From Ceratocystis colombiana (taxonomy: Eukaryota; Ascomycota; Sordariomycetes; Microascales; Ceratocystidaceae): DNA of 64,000 nucleotides. Of this stretch, positions 12,018-23,122 are shown one piece after another (the stretch's first letter is position 1; each line of letters begins with the position of its first letter). Below the pieces are notes generated by a model. It was not told the origin of the DNA. It ran no database searches and saw only the letters and a program-made list of their open reading frames with translations. The DNA is taken from assembly GCA_026419805.1 (NCBI GenBank), contig JAOSLS010000053.1, positions 56,978 to 120,977 of the forward strand. Reading direction: 5' to 3'. Made by a program: the position numbers and the translations under genes.

Positions 12018-12230
12018 GAACTTCCGCCTAGTGTGTTTGCATCTCTGGCATCGAAACAAGACGCTGACCTGGACGTGGATGCGGCAGTAGCCTCAACAAA
12101 TGCTATTGGTGATAATGCTCATGTTGACGTGGAGCTGACTCTTGGACTTTTAGACGAGCTTAAGTTTGAGCCAGAATCAGCTTTTGAGGCTGCACTGCTT
12201 GACAGCTGCTATAGCGTCCCGGTATAGTGC
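12018..12230 (+). pseudogene. In-frame coding continuation after the TAG of the CRF1-like gene
   Basis: Directly after the TAG at 12015-12017 the same frame continues without a stop to the TAG at 12228-12230, about 70 codons. The product is Asp/Ala/Leu-rich (LASKQDADLDVDAAV, DVELTLGLLDELKFEPESAF), with the composition of a C-terminal activation region rather than of a 3' UTR. The simplest reading is that a CAG (Gln) codon became TAG, or that the base is a sequence error. Programmed readthrough is possible but TAG followed by G is not a known strong readthrough context. Confidence 0.55.
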
Positions 12231-13132
12231 TGCATCGAAGCCCATTCCTTGGTCTTGTATATCTTTGTCTACAATCTCATGCCAGTCATAGCTGGCTTTT
12301 TTTATTCCGTCCTTGTCTTTTTCTATCTTTCCCTTTCTATGACGCAAAGGACGGCATGCTCTCTTATCAGAGCGCACCCCTGGCCTTGAAATGCATCGGG
12401 CGATGGATGTACCGAGCGGAGGGTATGTTGCGTTTACAGGCTCGCTTCACTTTTCAGTGCAGGAGACTTATGCATGGGGTTCACAAGAAATTGGCCTCTT
12501 ACCTCGCACCTGTCGCACTTTTCTTTCCTATTTTTTTTAAAAAGCCCTCTGACTCTGTTTCTATTGCCGCTTCGCTGATTTCACTATCCTCTCTGCATGG
12601 CGTTGTGTGTGTGTGTGTGTTTGTATGTGTATGTATGGGGCAAGTTCATATGTGCCATGAAGTGGTCCGTACTCTGGCCAATCTATGTTTTATCCTTTCT
12701 CCCTTGATTTTTTATATTCTCATTTAGTTCTCTTCGTCTACTGAGGGTGTCGCTCGCCGGCTAGACGCAAAATAAAAGTTTTACTGCACTCGGTCAACCT
12801 AAATCAGTGTTGGATTCATACCTCTCTTATAAAGTCTTCTCATGCTACTGCTGCAGCATCTGATTAGTAAGCGAGATATAGTATCTTATCTTATCTTATC
12901 ATAGGCCCCGCCAAAAAAATTCGAGACCCCAAATGAAGCGTAGCATAGGAAAACCATGAAAGCTACATCGAACGATCTGTAACAAATTGGTCACTATTTA
13001 GAACGATAATTACAATTGCTGGCTGACGTGTTTCGCTATTGGAAGCTTCTACTACCTACTTTTTTTTTGTCTAATATCTTTGTCCCCTCCTCTCCCCTCT
13101 CGTCCACCCCCCCCTCCATCCTCTCCTTCACA
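12231..13132. other. Intergenic region with simple repeats
   Basis: No gene is visible. It contains a TG-rich microsatellite at about 12602-12640, a TTATC pentamer repeat at about 12883-12901 and, before the SSF1 ATG, a T-rich and C-rich leader (13061-13125) typical of ribosome-biogenesis genes. Confidence 0.5.
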
Positions 13133-14594
13133 ATGGCCCGTCGCAGATCCAAGAAAAGAACCCACAACAAGCCGGAGCTGGCTTTTTCAAAGGACAACAA
13201 GCCTAGCAATGGCGCGACAATCAAGGCTCCCAAGAACATGGTCATTCGTATTGGTGCTAGCGAGGTGGGCTCCAGCATTAGCCAGCTCGTAACGGACGTG
13301 CGTCGGGTAATGGAGCCTAACACGGCGACTCGGCTCAAGGAACGACGTGCCAACCGGCTGCGTGACTACTTGACCATGTGCGGTCCGTTGGGTGTCACGC
13401 ACTTGATGACGTTTTCGCGCAGCGATGCCGGCAATACTAACATGCGCGTGTGTGTGACGCCGCGCGGCCCGACACTGAACTTCCGGGTTGAGAGATATTC
13501 ACTGGTAAAGGATGTTCAGAAGTCTCAAAGACACCCGCTAGGCGGTGGCAGCGAGTATGCAGCGCCCCCTCTGGTAAGTAGCAGGATAGGAAGCAGACGG
13601 CCCTCTGCGCAGCTCTTTATTTTCTTTTTAATGTTTTGTGTCGGCTAACTTGTTCATTGCGTCGCAGCTGGTAATGAACAACTTCTCAACCGCCAAAGAC
13701 CACGAGCAGAAAATCCCCAAACACCTCGAGTCCTTAACTACCACCGTTTTCCAGTCGCTCTTCCCACCCATCAACCCGCAAACAACCCCCCTCAAGACCA
13801 TTCGTCGCGTGCTGCTGCTGAACCGAGAGGCATCCGAGGATGACGATGCCTTTACTCTTAACTTCCGCCACTACGCAATTGTTACCAAAACAGCCGGCCT
13901 ATCGAGGCCACTGCGGCGACTGCGACGTGCAGAAAAGCTGCTCTCGTCTAAGAGTCGCAAGGGTGGCCTGCCAAACCTCGGCAAGCTGAATGACATTGCC
14001 GACTTTATGATTGGCGGCGAGAACGGCGAGGGATACGTGTCTGATTACACATCTGGAAGTGAGGTCGAGACGGATGCCGAGGTGGAGATCCTTGACAATG
14101 CGCCACGCAAGGTCTCACTACGTGCTCGCCGTGCTGCTTCCGGGGCTGCTGCTCGCGGTGGCGACGGCAATGACGACGATGCGGCCGATGAGGAGGCTGG
14201 GCAGGTCGAGAAGCGGGCAGTAAAGCTGGTGGAGCTGGGCCCGCGACTGCGACTGAGGCTGACCAAGGTGGAGGAGGGTGTGTGCAGTGGGCGCGTGCTG
14301 TGGCACGAGTACATTGAGAAGAGCAAGGAGGAGGTTGATGCACTTGAGGAAAAGTGGGAGAAGAAGCGGGTGGCCAAGGAGGAGCGCAAAAAGGCCCAGC
14401 GAGCCAACCTGGAAAAGAAGAAGGGCAAGAAGAGCCAGGCCAAGGATGGCGATGAGGGCGTGGATGAGGACAGCGACGATGACGATGAGATCAACTACTC
14501 GGACATGGACTTGGACGAGTACGAGCAGTTCAAGGGCAACGGCGAGGACGAGGGGGAAAGCGGGGACGACGATATGTGGGAGGACGAGGAGTGA
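13133..14594 (+). CDS. SSF1: Ssf1/Peter Pan Brix-domain ribosome assembly factor
   Basis: Two exons, 13133-13573 and 13668-14594, with a 94-bp intron (GTAAGT...GTCGCAG, phase 0); the product is 455 residues. Ssf1/PPAN is a nucleolar protein needed for 27S pre-rRNA processing in 60S subunit assembly. The start MARRRSKKRTH is the usual basic N-terminus. The Brix domain covers about residues 30-330, with the marks VIRIGASEVGSSISQLV, GPLGVTHLMTFS, TPRGPTLNFRV, PPLLVMNNF across the splice, and near its end GPRLRLRLTKVEEGVCSG. The tail is a Lys/Glu-rich helix followed by an Asp/Glu-rich end, as in orthologues. The ATG in the CACAATGG context is chosen because it begins the conserved sequence, although the frame is open upstream. 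Assignment secure. Confidence 0.95.
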
Positions 14595-15790
14595 GAGCGG
14601 TGGGCAGACAGAAAGGAGCTGGGCGGGCTGCTTCCAAGTAGTTGATAGACTATGGAATACTGTATTGATCTTGCGTTGCAAACAGGGGTATGTATGTGAT
14701 GCGCGGCAGGGCGGACATGGCTTGAATTGTCTAGATGGCAGAGCATGACTATGAAATGAAGCTACATCTACCCGCCTATCTTACAGTATGCGCGCGTGAG
14801 TTTCTGGCTGATTATGGATGTGTGCAGATACGCGTGCGCCCACATGTATTCTGTATATTCCAGGATCTTGTTTCGCCCATGCATAACGCCTGCGTGTCTG
14901 GCAAGCCGGCCATGGCGATGACAAGCCTGCGGTAGGTATTATGGTTAAGTTGCTAAATAGACATAACATGCCTTGGTTCATGGCATGAAAATTGCCTGCC
15001 TGCCTTGCACACTTTGGCCTGTTGTGTTGTTTCTTTTAGGTTTTACTCCAGATTTTCGCCGAGGCTTGCCCTGCAAAGCTAAATTAATATTCTTATCCTT
15101 TCAATGCATCACATGAAGACATCCCGCGCCACTCAATACTACGGAGAACTGGGAGAACGGACAGCCGGAGCAACGGAAGCTTTTAGAGCGGTAAAAGAAG
15201 ACCCGAGGAGCTGAGAACCAACAACAAAGCAAAGACTGGAAAAGCCTTGGTACGTGCGTTTAATGGAAGACCATGGGCGAGCCCCGTGCGTCAGGATTGC
15301 TATGATGCCACTTAGCAAGCATAGGCACAGCCAATCAGTCGGCAGGCAGGTAGGATTCGAACAGCAGAAGCAAAGTAGGCAGTTGGGGGCATCCAAGCAG
15401 CAGAACCAAGAGGAAAAGAATTGTGCCTGTGGCCATACGGCAGAACTAAACACCCTCGTAGGTAGAATCGTGCTTGCTGTTGCCCCGTGGTCTAAGTGCC
15501 CATACAGCTGTTTTTAAACGACTGGAGGATTGGCCTTCTGCATGAAGTAGACGCGAGATGCACATGCTGGCCTGTGTACATGCGCTGAGGCTAATGGAAT
15601 GGATAGAAGTGTACGTTTAGGCTATGGAAAGAGTGTACATAAGAGTCACTGTTCACATCGTCTATCCTAATAGATAAACACAGATAACCTGCCCTCAAAT
15701 CTCTGCCAGGTCTCTGCTCAGCTTCCCTTCTACACACCATACCCTCCCAACACTTCTCTATCCGCCCACTTCTTCTGCCCACAACTCACG
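14595..15790. other. Intergenic boundary between housekeeping block and secreted-protein cluster
   Basis: About 1.2 kb. No gene was recognised. It separates the conserved genes on the left from the cupredoxin-like array on the right. A TATA-like element (TACATAAGAG, about 15636) lies roughly 150 bp before gene A. Confidence 0.45.
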
Positions 15791-16321
15791 ATGCAGTTCA
15801 AGCTTGCCTCTTCTCTCATGCTCGCAGTAGCCACCACTTCTGTGCTAGCTGCTACTTCCACTGAAATCCAAGAACCTGCTAAGATTGTGGTTAAGCTGGG
15901 CGCTTACGGCTTCCAGCCACCGAACATTGAGGCCAAAGTGGGCGACTTGATAGAGTTCCACTTCGGCGAGGGAACCAGCTCTGTTGTGCAGTCGGACTTT
16001 GAAAACCCCTGCAAGGCTTTGAAAAACGGCTTTTCTTCCGGAACCTTCAACGTGGAGACTACCAAGACTCATGAAAACGAGGATCCGCATATTTTTGTAG
16101 TGCCTGTCACTAGCACCGACCCCATCGCCTTTTACAACGGCATCAAGAACCAATGCTACGGCTATGGTATTGTTGGCGTCATAAACGGCCAAAAAGACAC
16201 CGAGCAGACGCACGACAAGCTGAAGGCCAAAGCCTTTGAATCTTTCGGGATCAGTGAGAACCCCAATTTGGTTCACGGAGGTGTCATTGAGGCTAACCCT
16301 AAGTACGATGAGTTCGAATAA
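15791..16321 (+). CDS. Secreted cupredoxin-like protein, paralogue A
   Basis: 176 residues, no intron. Residues 1-20 form a clear signal peptide (MQFKLASSLMLAVATTSVLA). The rest has the fungal cupredoxin-like layout: IVVKLGAYGFQPPNIEAKVG, DLIEFHF, SVVQSDFENPC, GFSSGTF, a strand FVVPV, IAFYNG and VGVIN. Of the four type-1 copper ligands of the fold, none is left: the first His is Ser (GTSSVVQS), the Cys after FY is Asn, and the later His and Met are Gln and Ile. The two Cys (ENPC, NQCY) probably pair. It has a C-terminal tail like B and C (ENPN...HGGVI). Probably an extracellular protein; no reaction can be assigned. First member of the cluster. Confidence 0.85.
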   Translation: MQFKLASSLMLAVATTSVLAATSTEIQEPAKIVVKLGAYGFQPPNIEAKVGDLIEFHFGEGTSSVVQSDFENPCKALKNGFSSGTFNVETTKTHENEDPHIFVVPVTSTDPIAFYNGIKNQCYGYGIVGVINGQKDTEQTHDKLKAKAFESFGISENPNLVHGGVIEANPKYDEFE

Positions 16322-17167
16322 GGGTTATATTCATGTTAGTGGGATAGGGTTATATCATGATAGAGACTTAATGACTGAGCATTTCCAAGCAGACATAGCA
16401 GATGGTGAGTGACGGGACATGTGATGTTTTGACATGTGAATTACTTGATGTTATAGCCTAGGCGGTGTCCCTGTGTGTCTCTGTTTCTTTAGCAGGAGCT
16501 ACATGTATACCTAAGCAAAGTCCTGACGCTATCTTTAGCCCATGTCAGGCGGCACAAGAGTAAAAATGCGACATAGGCATGCTGCTGTTCTGGCTGTCTC
16601 TATATTTACGTTTTTTTCCCCTTGTTTCACGTCTTCTGCCCTGCCTTGGCCAGCCAGCTCCTTTATCTGGGAGGCTTGGTACTTAATCCCCTTTCTGCCA
16701 GGGGCTCTTGCTTTTGGTGCCTAAACAAGGAAAACGACTAACAAAAAAGAAAAGGAATAGGCCTAAATATGGCTGGGCCTGCTGCTTAGCCACTTGGCAG
16801 TACACAAAAGCCCAAATAGTCAAAGACAGAAATAAAATGCGCGCAGCTGTGCCTCCAAGCCTACGGGTTTGCAGCAGATGCAGCCAGGTTCTCTCAAGGT
16901 CGCTGTCGCACTGGCGCACAGGATCTCCTTTCGAAATAGCTATGGGTGCCCCAAGGCTTAGACTTGAGTGGGAGACAAGCTGTGACGCTGATGGGTATGG
17001 TTTTAGTATTTATATGCGGACAGCCTCCACATGACAACGTTATCGCAGCTTAGACTACACCATCTGTTCAGACTACTCATCTTACACCCGGCTTCGACCT
17101 CTCCCCCAGAAATCCGATCAAATTTCCTTTCAAATTTTATATACGTTTCCTTCTCTATTCGCCTGAA

Positions 17168-17683
17168 ATGCAATTCTCGCTCGCCTCTTGTCTCATGCTC
17201 ATGGGAGCTGCTACATCTGCGATGGCTTTGTCACTACCTAAGAACAAACCACCTACTACTATTGTAGTAACGCTGAGTGACAACGGCTTCCAGCCGAGTG
17301 AATTCGACGCTCGAGTTGGCGACTCAGTAGAGTTCCGCACCAGCGGTGTCTCCGGGTCTGTGGTGGAGTCGGCCTTTGATGTTCCCTGCCAGCTCCGGCA
17401 TGCTGGCTTTTCCTCCGGCATGTTCGAAACTAATGGCGCCGAGACTAGCCGAGTTTTTATAGTGCCCATCACGAATAATAAGCCCCTTGCTTTCTACAAC
17501 GGCGCCACCGACCGATGCAATGTTGGCGGTCATGTCGGCGTCATCAACGGCATGAACAACGGCGAACAATCGTTTTCAGATTTCAAGTCTAAAGCCCTTG
17601 GATTCAAGGGAGCCGTGGAAAACCCAACCATAACTCGGGGCGGCGATCTTAAACCTCCCGCTCCTAATCCCGCTAAAGACTAA
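17168..17683 (+). CDS. Secreted cupredoxin-like protein, paralogue B
   Basis: 171 residues, no intron; signal peptide about residues 1-20 ending SAMA-L. Family marks: IVVTLSDNGFQPSEFDARVG, DSVEFR, SVVESAFDVPC, GFSSGMF, VFIVPI, LAFYNG, GHVGVIN. The first copper His is missing (the residue before SVVES is Gly) and the Cys ligand is Asn. A His stands before VGVIN where the axial Met normally is. Its tail (ENPTITRGG, then Pro-rich) matches A and C, so A-C form a subgroup. A TATA-like TATTTATATG lies about 150 bp upstream and the leader is pyrimidine-rich. Likely secreted; function unknown. Confidence 0.84.
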   Translation: MQFSLASCLMLMGAATSAMALSLPKNKPPTTIVVTLSDNGFQPSEFDARVGDSVEFRTSGVSGSVVESAFDVPCQLRHAGFSSGMFETNGAETSRVFIVPITNNKPLAFYNGATDRCNVGGHVGVINGMNNGEQSFSDFKSKALGFKGAVENPTITRGGDLKPPAPNPAKD

Positions 17684-19264
17684 AAGCTGTTATTGTGTTG
17701 GTGGGCTAGGTCTGGATTATGAATACGGACTTAATGTGTATACCAGAGTTGTTTAATATTTTTAGAAGCCACATATAGAATAGCGTATTAAATTGCAACT
17801 ATCATGCTAGATTTCAAGTTAAATACTCTAAAGCATAACAAGGACGCCCTGACCATGCAATTTGATAATACGCAAGTTGGTCTGTGAAGGAAGTGTACAA
17901 TCGGAGGAGAGACTCGTGGCCCAAGAGTAATTAGGCATTGCTCTACTGCCTCCAAATAGGATAGATAGAGAGGTGAGACTACGCCCTGCTTAACCACCGA
18001 TCGAGTTTAGAGGGAGGCTAACCAACGACCTGTACCCTAGATATCATGGACTAACTGGCAATTAAATGTGAGAGGCTGATTTGGTGGTTATCGTGCGGGC
18101 TCGCTAAATGCCACCAAAAATGAGGACGGTGACGATGGTCAATGGCGATTCTGCAACTCTTCATTTTTTCTCTGTTTTCAGCAATTGTGCTGTAGATGTT
18201 AAGGTCGTTTAGTGGCATCGGAGTAGTTAGTATTTGGTAATGCTTGACGTATAGACAGAACAGACACACTGTCAAGTTCCTATTGCTGGCTGTTTAGGGG
18301 TTTGAATAGGTCGGCACGGCCAAACAAGCGGGGAAACAGTTTATCCGCATCAGAATCCAAGCAGAAGCGGGAAGATAGATATGTTTGCTTGGCTAGGTAC
18401 CCTTCGCAGCACTTGACAGTTGTTCCGCTTGTAGGCGCAATGGCCTATAGACTCGGCGTACAACTGGCTAGAAGGCCGGCCTGTGCTTTGGAGGCAGGCT
18501 AGAAAGGGAAGCCTACCGCATACGTGCAGAGGAGCAGGGAGAGAAGGGCAGTATAAGAGACATACTATGTGCAGGGGTACTACGGAAAAAGGGCGAAAGC
18601 TTCAGGCAAAAGGAGCCGAGAAGGAGGATAGAAGCATTGCCAAGCCTTCGCTTGTCTATCTGTCCTCGCGAACGCCGGGTCGGCGGGATTCTTCCACACC
18701 TGTCCTTTAAGCTTCTGGGATAAACGCAAGAAAAAGACACCTTTATCCCCAGGTCTTCTCTATTTGCAGACTCGCTTCCAAAATGCCGTTCCTTCCCCCT
18801 ATCTCCTTTCTCGCCGTCTGCAGTGCATAGCCCACGTAGTCCACCCACTGGTGCCCCGCCTTGACCTGAGCGCTGTCATGTGAAATGCAGGTTGTGTGTG
18901 TGCGTGTTTGTGCGCGTGTGTTGGGTGCCAAGGTGGATAGGAGAATATGCACTAACACAACTATGCACACACGATGAAGTCGTCTACACTTTCACCCTCT
19001 GAAGCAACAACTAAGAGTGGACATGTATGGCGGGTAGCGAGGGTAGAGGTCGTATATCGAAGGTATTTAATGTAGATGCCCTCCCCCCCACTCTCTATCC
19101 GGCCCGTAATAACTGATTACTGACACCAACTCATCTTCCCATCTGCGCATTTGTCATAACTGCGCTAGTTCTCGTGTCTTACTTCATTGAAACATTCTTC
19201 TGTCATCTTCCCTTGCTGTCAGCATCCTCCCGCCCCTTCTCACCCCGATTATCAAACCAGCACT
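17684..19264. other. Intergenic region between B and C
   Basis: No gene recognised on either strand. It holds a TG/CG-alternating stretch at about 18893-18925 and, near 19060, an AT-rich GTATTTAATG followed by a C-rich tract that probably forms the core promoter of gene C. Confidence 0.4.
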
Positions 19265-19804
19265 ATGCGCTTCACTCTAGCCACTCTTGCAGCCGCTGCT
19301 ACCTCAGCAGCCGTGGCCGTCTCCCAGCCAGGAAGCCAAAGTAAGACCATCCAGGTCAAGGTTTCGCCGGACCACTTCACGCCCGATACTATTGAGGCCA
19401 ACATCGGCGACCTGATTGAGTTCCACTTTGACGAAGGCCGTAACTCTGTGGTTCAAACATCCTACAGCAAACCTTGTGAGCCTATAGATGGTGGCTTCTC
19501 TTCTGGCACCTTTAGAGTAGGCCTGTTCGAGGGGGAGGATCCGCACGTTTTCACGATGCCTATCCAGAACAAGGACCCTATTTGGTTTTACAACGGTGCT
19601 GCCAACCAATGCTACAAGTACGGCTCTGTTGGGGGAATCAATGTGTATCCCAAAGGGCCCAATACTCTAGAGAAGTTAAGTTCTAAAGCGCGGTCGTATG
19701 AAGGCTTGACGAAGAACCCAAACAAGGTTCGAGGAGGTACGATCCTGGCCAACCCTCTATTTGACCCCAAGCTCCAAGCAGGCATTGAGGTGGGAGCGAG
19801 GTAG
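19265..19804 (+). CDS. Secreted cupredoxin-like protein, paralogue C
   Basis: 179 residues, no intron. The ATG at 19265 begins a canonical signal peptide (MRFTLATLAAAATSAAVAVS); an upstream in-frame start at 19187 would put a non-hydrophobic stretch in front and is rejected. Marks: IQVKVSPDHFTPDTIEANIG, DLIEFHF, SVVQTSYSKPC, GFSSGTF, VFTMPI, IWFYNG, VGGIN. The first His is Asn (GRNSVVQ), the Cys ligand is Asn, and the axial Met position is Ser. Two Cys remain for a disulfide. The C-terminal tail is the longest of the family (RGGTILANP... to GAR). Subgroup with A and B. Expected to be secreted; role not known. Confidence 0.85.
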   Translation: MRFTLATLAAAATSAAVAVSQPGSQSKTIQVKVSPDHFTPDTIEANIGDLIEFHFDEGRNSVVQTSYSKPCEPIDGGFSSGTFRVGLFEGEDPHVFTMPIQNKDPIWFYNGAANQCYKYGSVGGINVYPKGPNTLEKLSSKARSYEGLTKNPNKVRGGTILANPLFDPKLQAGIEVGAR

Positions 19805-20003
19805 GAGTGCTTTTGTTGTTTCTTATTTATATCGCTAGATCTTATAGACTCCATATATGCAAATAAACGAGCTAATTTATATGAACTGACGTTTCTGTAG
19901 AAAGTGACTGATTGATGAAATGCTGGTGCTTCTATTAATGCGCATTCTTTATTCTCTATAGCCGCCCCTTGTTTATAGTACAAGTCGTTAAATGTGACCA
20001 TAA

Positions 20004-20266
20004 TAACAGTAGATATTAGGAGGACGTACTGAATGTCCTGTGAAGAAGAGGAAGAAGGAATAAGCGGTTATTGAAGTTGCTGTGTGTCTATCTAAGTCTA
20101 GTCCGAGGAGCGGATCTCAGCCGGTTTATATATCCGTCACTACCATGTTCTAGATCCGGCACATGGGCCTTGGAAGAAGACTCTTGATGTCTGATACTAG
20201 CCCTAACGTTTGGGCGAACTGGATCGGGGTCAGCAATTCTGATAACCCTGACTTAGATTACTGACA
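20004..20266 (-). mobile_element. Solo LTR, family B, near gene C/D
   Basis: 263 bp. In minus orientation it starts TGTCAGTAATCTAAG, contains the TATA-like TATATAAACCGGC, and ends CTGTTA. The flanks CATAA (19999-20003) and CATGA (20267-20271) are a 4/5 target duplication. The matching arm at about 28.98 kb lacks it, which gives the empty site. No internal retrotransposon region is attached. Confidence 0.75.
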
Positions 20267-20847
20267 CATGAAGACACTAAAGCAAAGCTCCTATTGCTCT
20301 GGCTTCCTCTGCCGCACACGCACGTGCGCATAGAGAAGAGGTTTATGGAGCAGTCAAGCTGCGCTTCCCGCTTAGCGCTGCACTACGTAGCATCTTGACG
20401 CCGTGGGTCGTCCGACGGGCCCCCCCACACCCTTGCCAAAGTAAGGGGGCTGCTGCTACTCGTAGTAGAGACTATGGTCGATAGATCATATTCATGAGTT
20501 TCAGCTTAACTCGCGGGCTTTGCAACCCATCGTAAGTAGTTTGTGTGCTGCGCGTAGATAGGCCTCGCGCCATTCTGGACCCAGTTGGTAGGTGCGTGGG
20601 CAATGGAACCAGGTAAAATGAGACTTGAAGAGCCATGGCAGTCTAGAAAAGAATGAAGAGAATTCTACAGAATATAAGAATGGGCATGACCCCCTCACCT
20701 ACTCACCTTTGTTGGGACCATCGCTTAATACCGCCGCTCACCTCTCTACTGATTTCTTTTCCCAAGACACCCTCAAAGTCTTTCCTACACACTCAAGTCT
20801 ATTTCTCTAATCTGGCAATTCAATACCTAGCCTCTGATCTGCCCAAC

Positions 20848-21366
20848 ATGCGTTTAACTACTGCTCTTCTTGCTTTTGCTACTGGCGCTCTCGCCATGCC
20901 GTCGGGGACCACTGGAAACGAGCCTAACAAGGTTGTCGCTAGGGCTGTCGCCACTCACACCATCATCGTGAGTAACGAGGGCTTTTCTCGTGGCGACTTT
21001 AAAGCCAACGCTGAAGACATTCTCGAGTTCCACTTCAAGCCAGGCTCCCACTCCGTTACGCAAACCTCCTTTAGAAATCCCTGCAGGCACCTCAGCGGTG
21101 GCTTCGCTTCTGGGACTGTGGTCACTCCGCGAGGTGTATGGGAAAATGAACGGGTTTTCCAGGTCACTCTTCAAGACGAAAGTCCGGTCTGGTTCTACCA
21201 AGCCGGCGACAGAACTTGTAGCGGCCACGGTTTTGTAGGTGTAGTGAACGCTCCTCAAACGAACGGCCAGTACTATGGTAATTTCCAGAGAGCGGCTCTT
21301 CAAAAGGCAACCACCGAACTCATCGTACTTCCGGCCGTTGGTAGCTTTGTTACTCTTGATTTATAA
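20848..21366 (+). CDS. Secreted cupredoxin-like protein, paralogue D
   Basis: 172 residues, no intron; signal peptide about residues 1-17 (MRLTTALLAFATGALAM). It then has a short linker with a basic site (NKVVAR) before the mature strand THTIIVSNEGF; the layout suggests a propeptide cut near ARA. Marks: AEDILEFHF, GSHSVTQTSF, NPC, GFASGTV, VFQVTLQDESPVWFY, VGVVN. The first copper His is kept (HSV), but the Cys ligand position reads Gln (FYQAG), and the region after the second Cys is CSGHGFVG. Its near copy is gene G in opposite orientation. The C-terminus (LPAVGSFVTLDL) differs from the GG-containing tails of the others. Likely extracellular. Confidence 0.85.
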   Translation: MRLTTALLAFATGALAMPSGTTGNEPNKVVARAVATHTIIVSNEGFSRGDFKANAEDILEFHFKPGSHSVTQTSFRNPCRHLSGGFASGTVVTPRGVWENERVFQVTLQDESPVWFYQAGDRTCSGHGFVGVVNAPQTNGQYYGNFQRAALQKATTELIVLPAVGSFVTLDL

Positions 21367-22591
21367 GCCCGAGGGCGTGTTGCTATCCCGTTTAGCTAGT
21401 TGTAGCGGGATGGAAATTGCTAGGCTGAGATCCCTAGCCAGATCTTGGTAAGACAGAAGCCCGGATCTGCAACTAGTTTGAAACGTTAAAATTGGCCGAT
21501 GTAGTGCCAAGAGCATAGGAGTTATTTAGAACCAGCACAATAGAGCCCATTTTGCCACCTTTGGGCAGTCAAATTAGCTAGATTAATCGAAGAACATGCT
21601 TACCCACAGCCATTGACAACCAAGCAAGTCAGAGATCAGCTAGTTAGCTCCATATGCGATGTGCCCCCAAGTGCTGTGCAGTCGTTGAGGCAGAAGGGTA
21701 CGAGGTGAGCGGCTAGCTGTGTTGTATTGTGCTTGCACAAACCTAGTGGCATATTTGACTTTGCTGGTTTTGGAAAGGCAGCCTTTTGCTTGGGCTTGCG
21801 CTTCAATGTTTTTCCTGTGCTTCAGTAGATCCCCGAGATTGGATTTACAAGCTCGCCTGCACAGACTGATGGATGTGCTTAGAAATTTCTATTAGTAAGT
21901 GGTGTTTTAGCCATTACCAACTACCTTTACCCACCGGGCTGGGCTTTTTTATAATACGGCTGTACAATGTCATTAAAAAGGCGAGACTATTCGTCATCAT
22001 GCGCCTACCAACCTACTCTGTAGTTGTGATTTTTTAGATAAGACCGTGGAACGGTATTAAAAAAGTGAGACCATTTATCATCACGCAAGTGTGCCCATCT
22101 TGCCTTTGGGTAAGGGTTAAGATCCAGTAAGCTCATATGACGACGCTTGCTATCAAATGTCGCAGCAGGCTTAACTCTATACGACTGTAGGCTGTTCGGC
22201 GGGTGATAATTTCAGATCCCTCCTAGTGGCTGTATGTGTACAGGTTTGTCTGGAGTATTGTAGCGCATCAAAATGCCCTTTGTGTATAGACCCTGCAAAT
22301 GATGTTAGAGTTGGTTTGTCCGAAGCCGAGTCCAGTTGATGAGCGAAGGATCAGGTAGATTAACCGAGGAGCCAAAAGAGGTTAGAGAAAGGTAGAAAGG
22401 GGCCTGCGGCATAAAGAGAGTTCATGGATTTATGCTCTGGCTGCCTGTTTCTTGGGGCCATGGCTCACTATCGCGCCCCACCTCATCACTGTGATTTCTT
22501 TTTCTCTAAGCGCACCTTTTAAAGACCTGCTTGCGCCCAAGTCCATCTATCCAATCTGGCACTGCGATATCTAGGCCCTGCTCTGCCTAAC

Positions 22592-23122
22592 ATGCGCTTC
22601 ACGACTGCCATTCTTCTTGCTGCTGGTACTGCGTTGGGTATGCCCTGGTCGACCACTTTGAATGAGCCGAGCAGGGTCGTAGCCGAGGCTGGCGCCATCC
22701 ACAGCATCGATGTGAACAATGATGGCTTCTTTCCACCTGACCTGGAAGCCGAGGCTGGAGACATTCTCGAGTTCCACTTTGAGCCAGGCACTCACTCTGT
22801 TATTCAAGCCTCCTTCGACAGCCCTTGCAAGTTCGCCAATGGCGGCTTCGCTTCTGGAATTATGGTCACTCAGACAAACGAGGAGGAGAACAGACTAATC
22901 TTGCGAGTCGCTGTTTCCAATGACGAGCCGATTTGGTTCTATAACGGGTCCCTAGATCGCTGCCACAAACACGGGCACGTGGGAGTGGTCAACGCTCCTA
23001 ACAGTCTCGACAATGACCAGTACTATGGCGGATTCCGGAGGGCAGCCCTTAAGCGAACATACACCGAGAACATTGCTACAATGATTGGTGGTGTCTTCAT
23101 CGAAAGCTGCAGACAAGCCTAG
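22592..23122 (+). CDS. Secreted cupredoxin-like protein, paralogue E
   Basis: 176 residues, no intron; signal peptide about 1-17 (MRFTTAILLAAGTALGM). Marks: IHSIDVNNDGFFPPDLEAEA, GDILEFHFEPGTHSVIQASF, SPC, GFASGIM, IWFYNGSLDRCHKHGHVG, VVN. The first His ligand is kept; Asn replaces Cys and forms an N-G-S sequon; Arg replaces the second His; His replaces the axial Met; two more His flank the second disulfide Cys. A C-terminal Cys (ESCRQA) is extra. Its promoter sequence is repeated in inverted form at 26735-26900, next to a transposon fragment, so a second copy of this gene may once have existed there. Likely secreted. Confidence 0.86.
   Translation: MRFTTAILLAAGTALGMPWSTTLNEPSRVVAEAGAIHSIDVNNDGFFPPDLEAEAGDILEFHFEPGTHSVIQASFDSPCKFANGGFASGIMVTQTNEEENRLILRVAVSNDEPIWFYNGSLDRCHKHGHVGVVNAPNSLDNDQYYGGFRRAALKRTYTENIATMIGGVFIESCRQA

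Larger units (their letters stand above)
19975..22475. repeat. Left arm of large inverted duplication (gene D)
   Basis: This segment matches the reverse complement of 26735-29000 over gene D, about 850 bp before it and about 1.1 kb after it, reaching into the promoter of gene E (TAGAAAGGGGCCTGCGGCAT near 22395 against its counterpart near 26800). Matching is read by eye and clearly interrupted by small indels. A solo LTR (20004-20266) is present only in this arm, so it arrived after the duplication. Confidence 0.8.

Noticed and set aside
15345..15365. tRNA-like B box (GTTCGAATCC on the minus strand)
   Set aside because: The flanking bases do not form a T stem and no acceptor or anticodon arms can be folded around it.
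20653..20847. Upstream in-frame start for gene D (65 extra residues)
   Set aside because: The extension is not hydrophobic and lies in the pyrimidine-rich leader; ATG 20848 begins a proper signal peptide, as in G.
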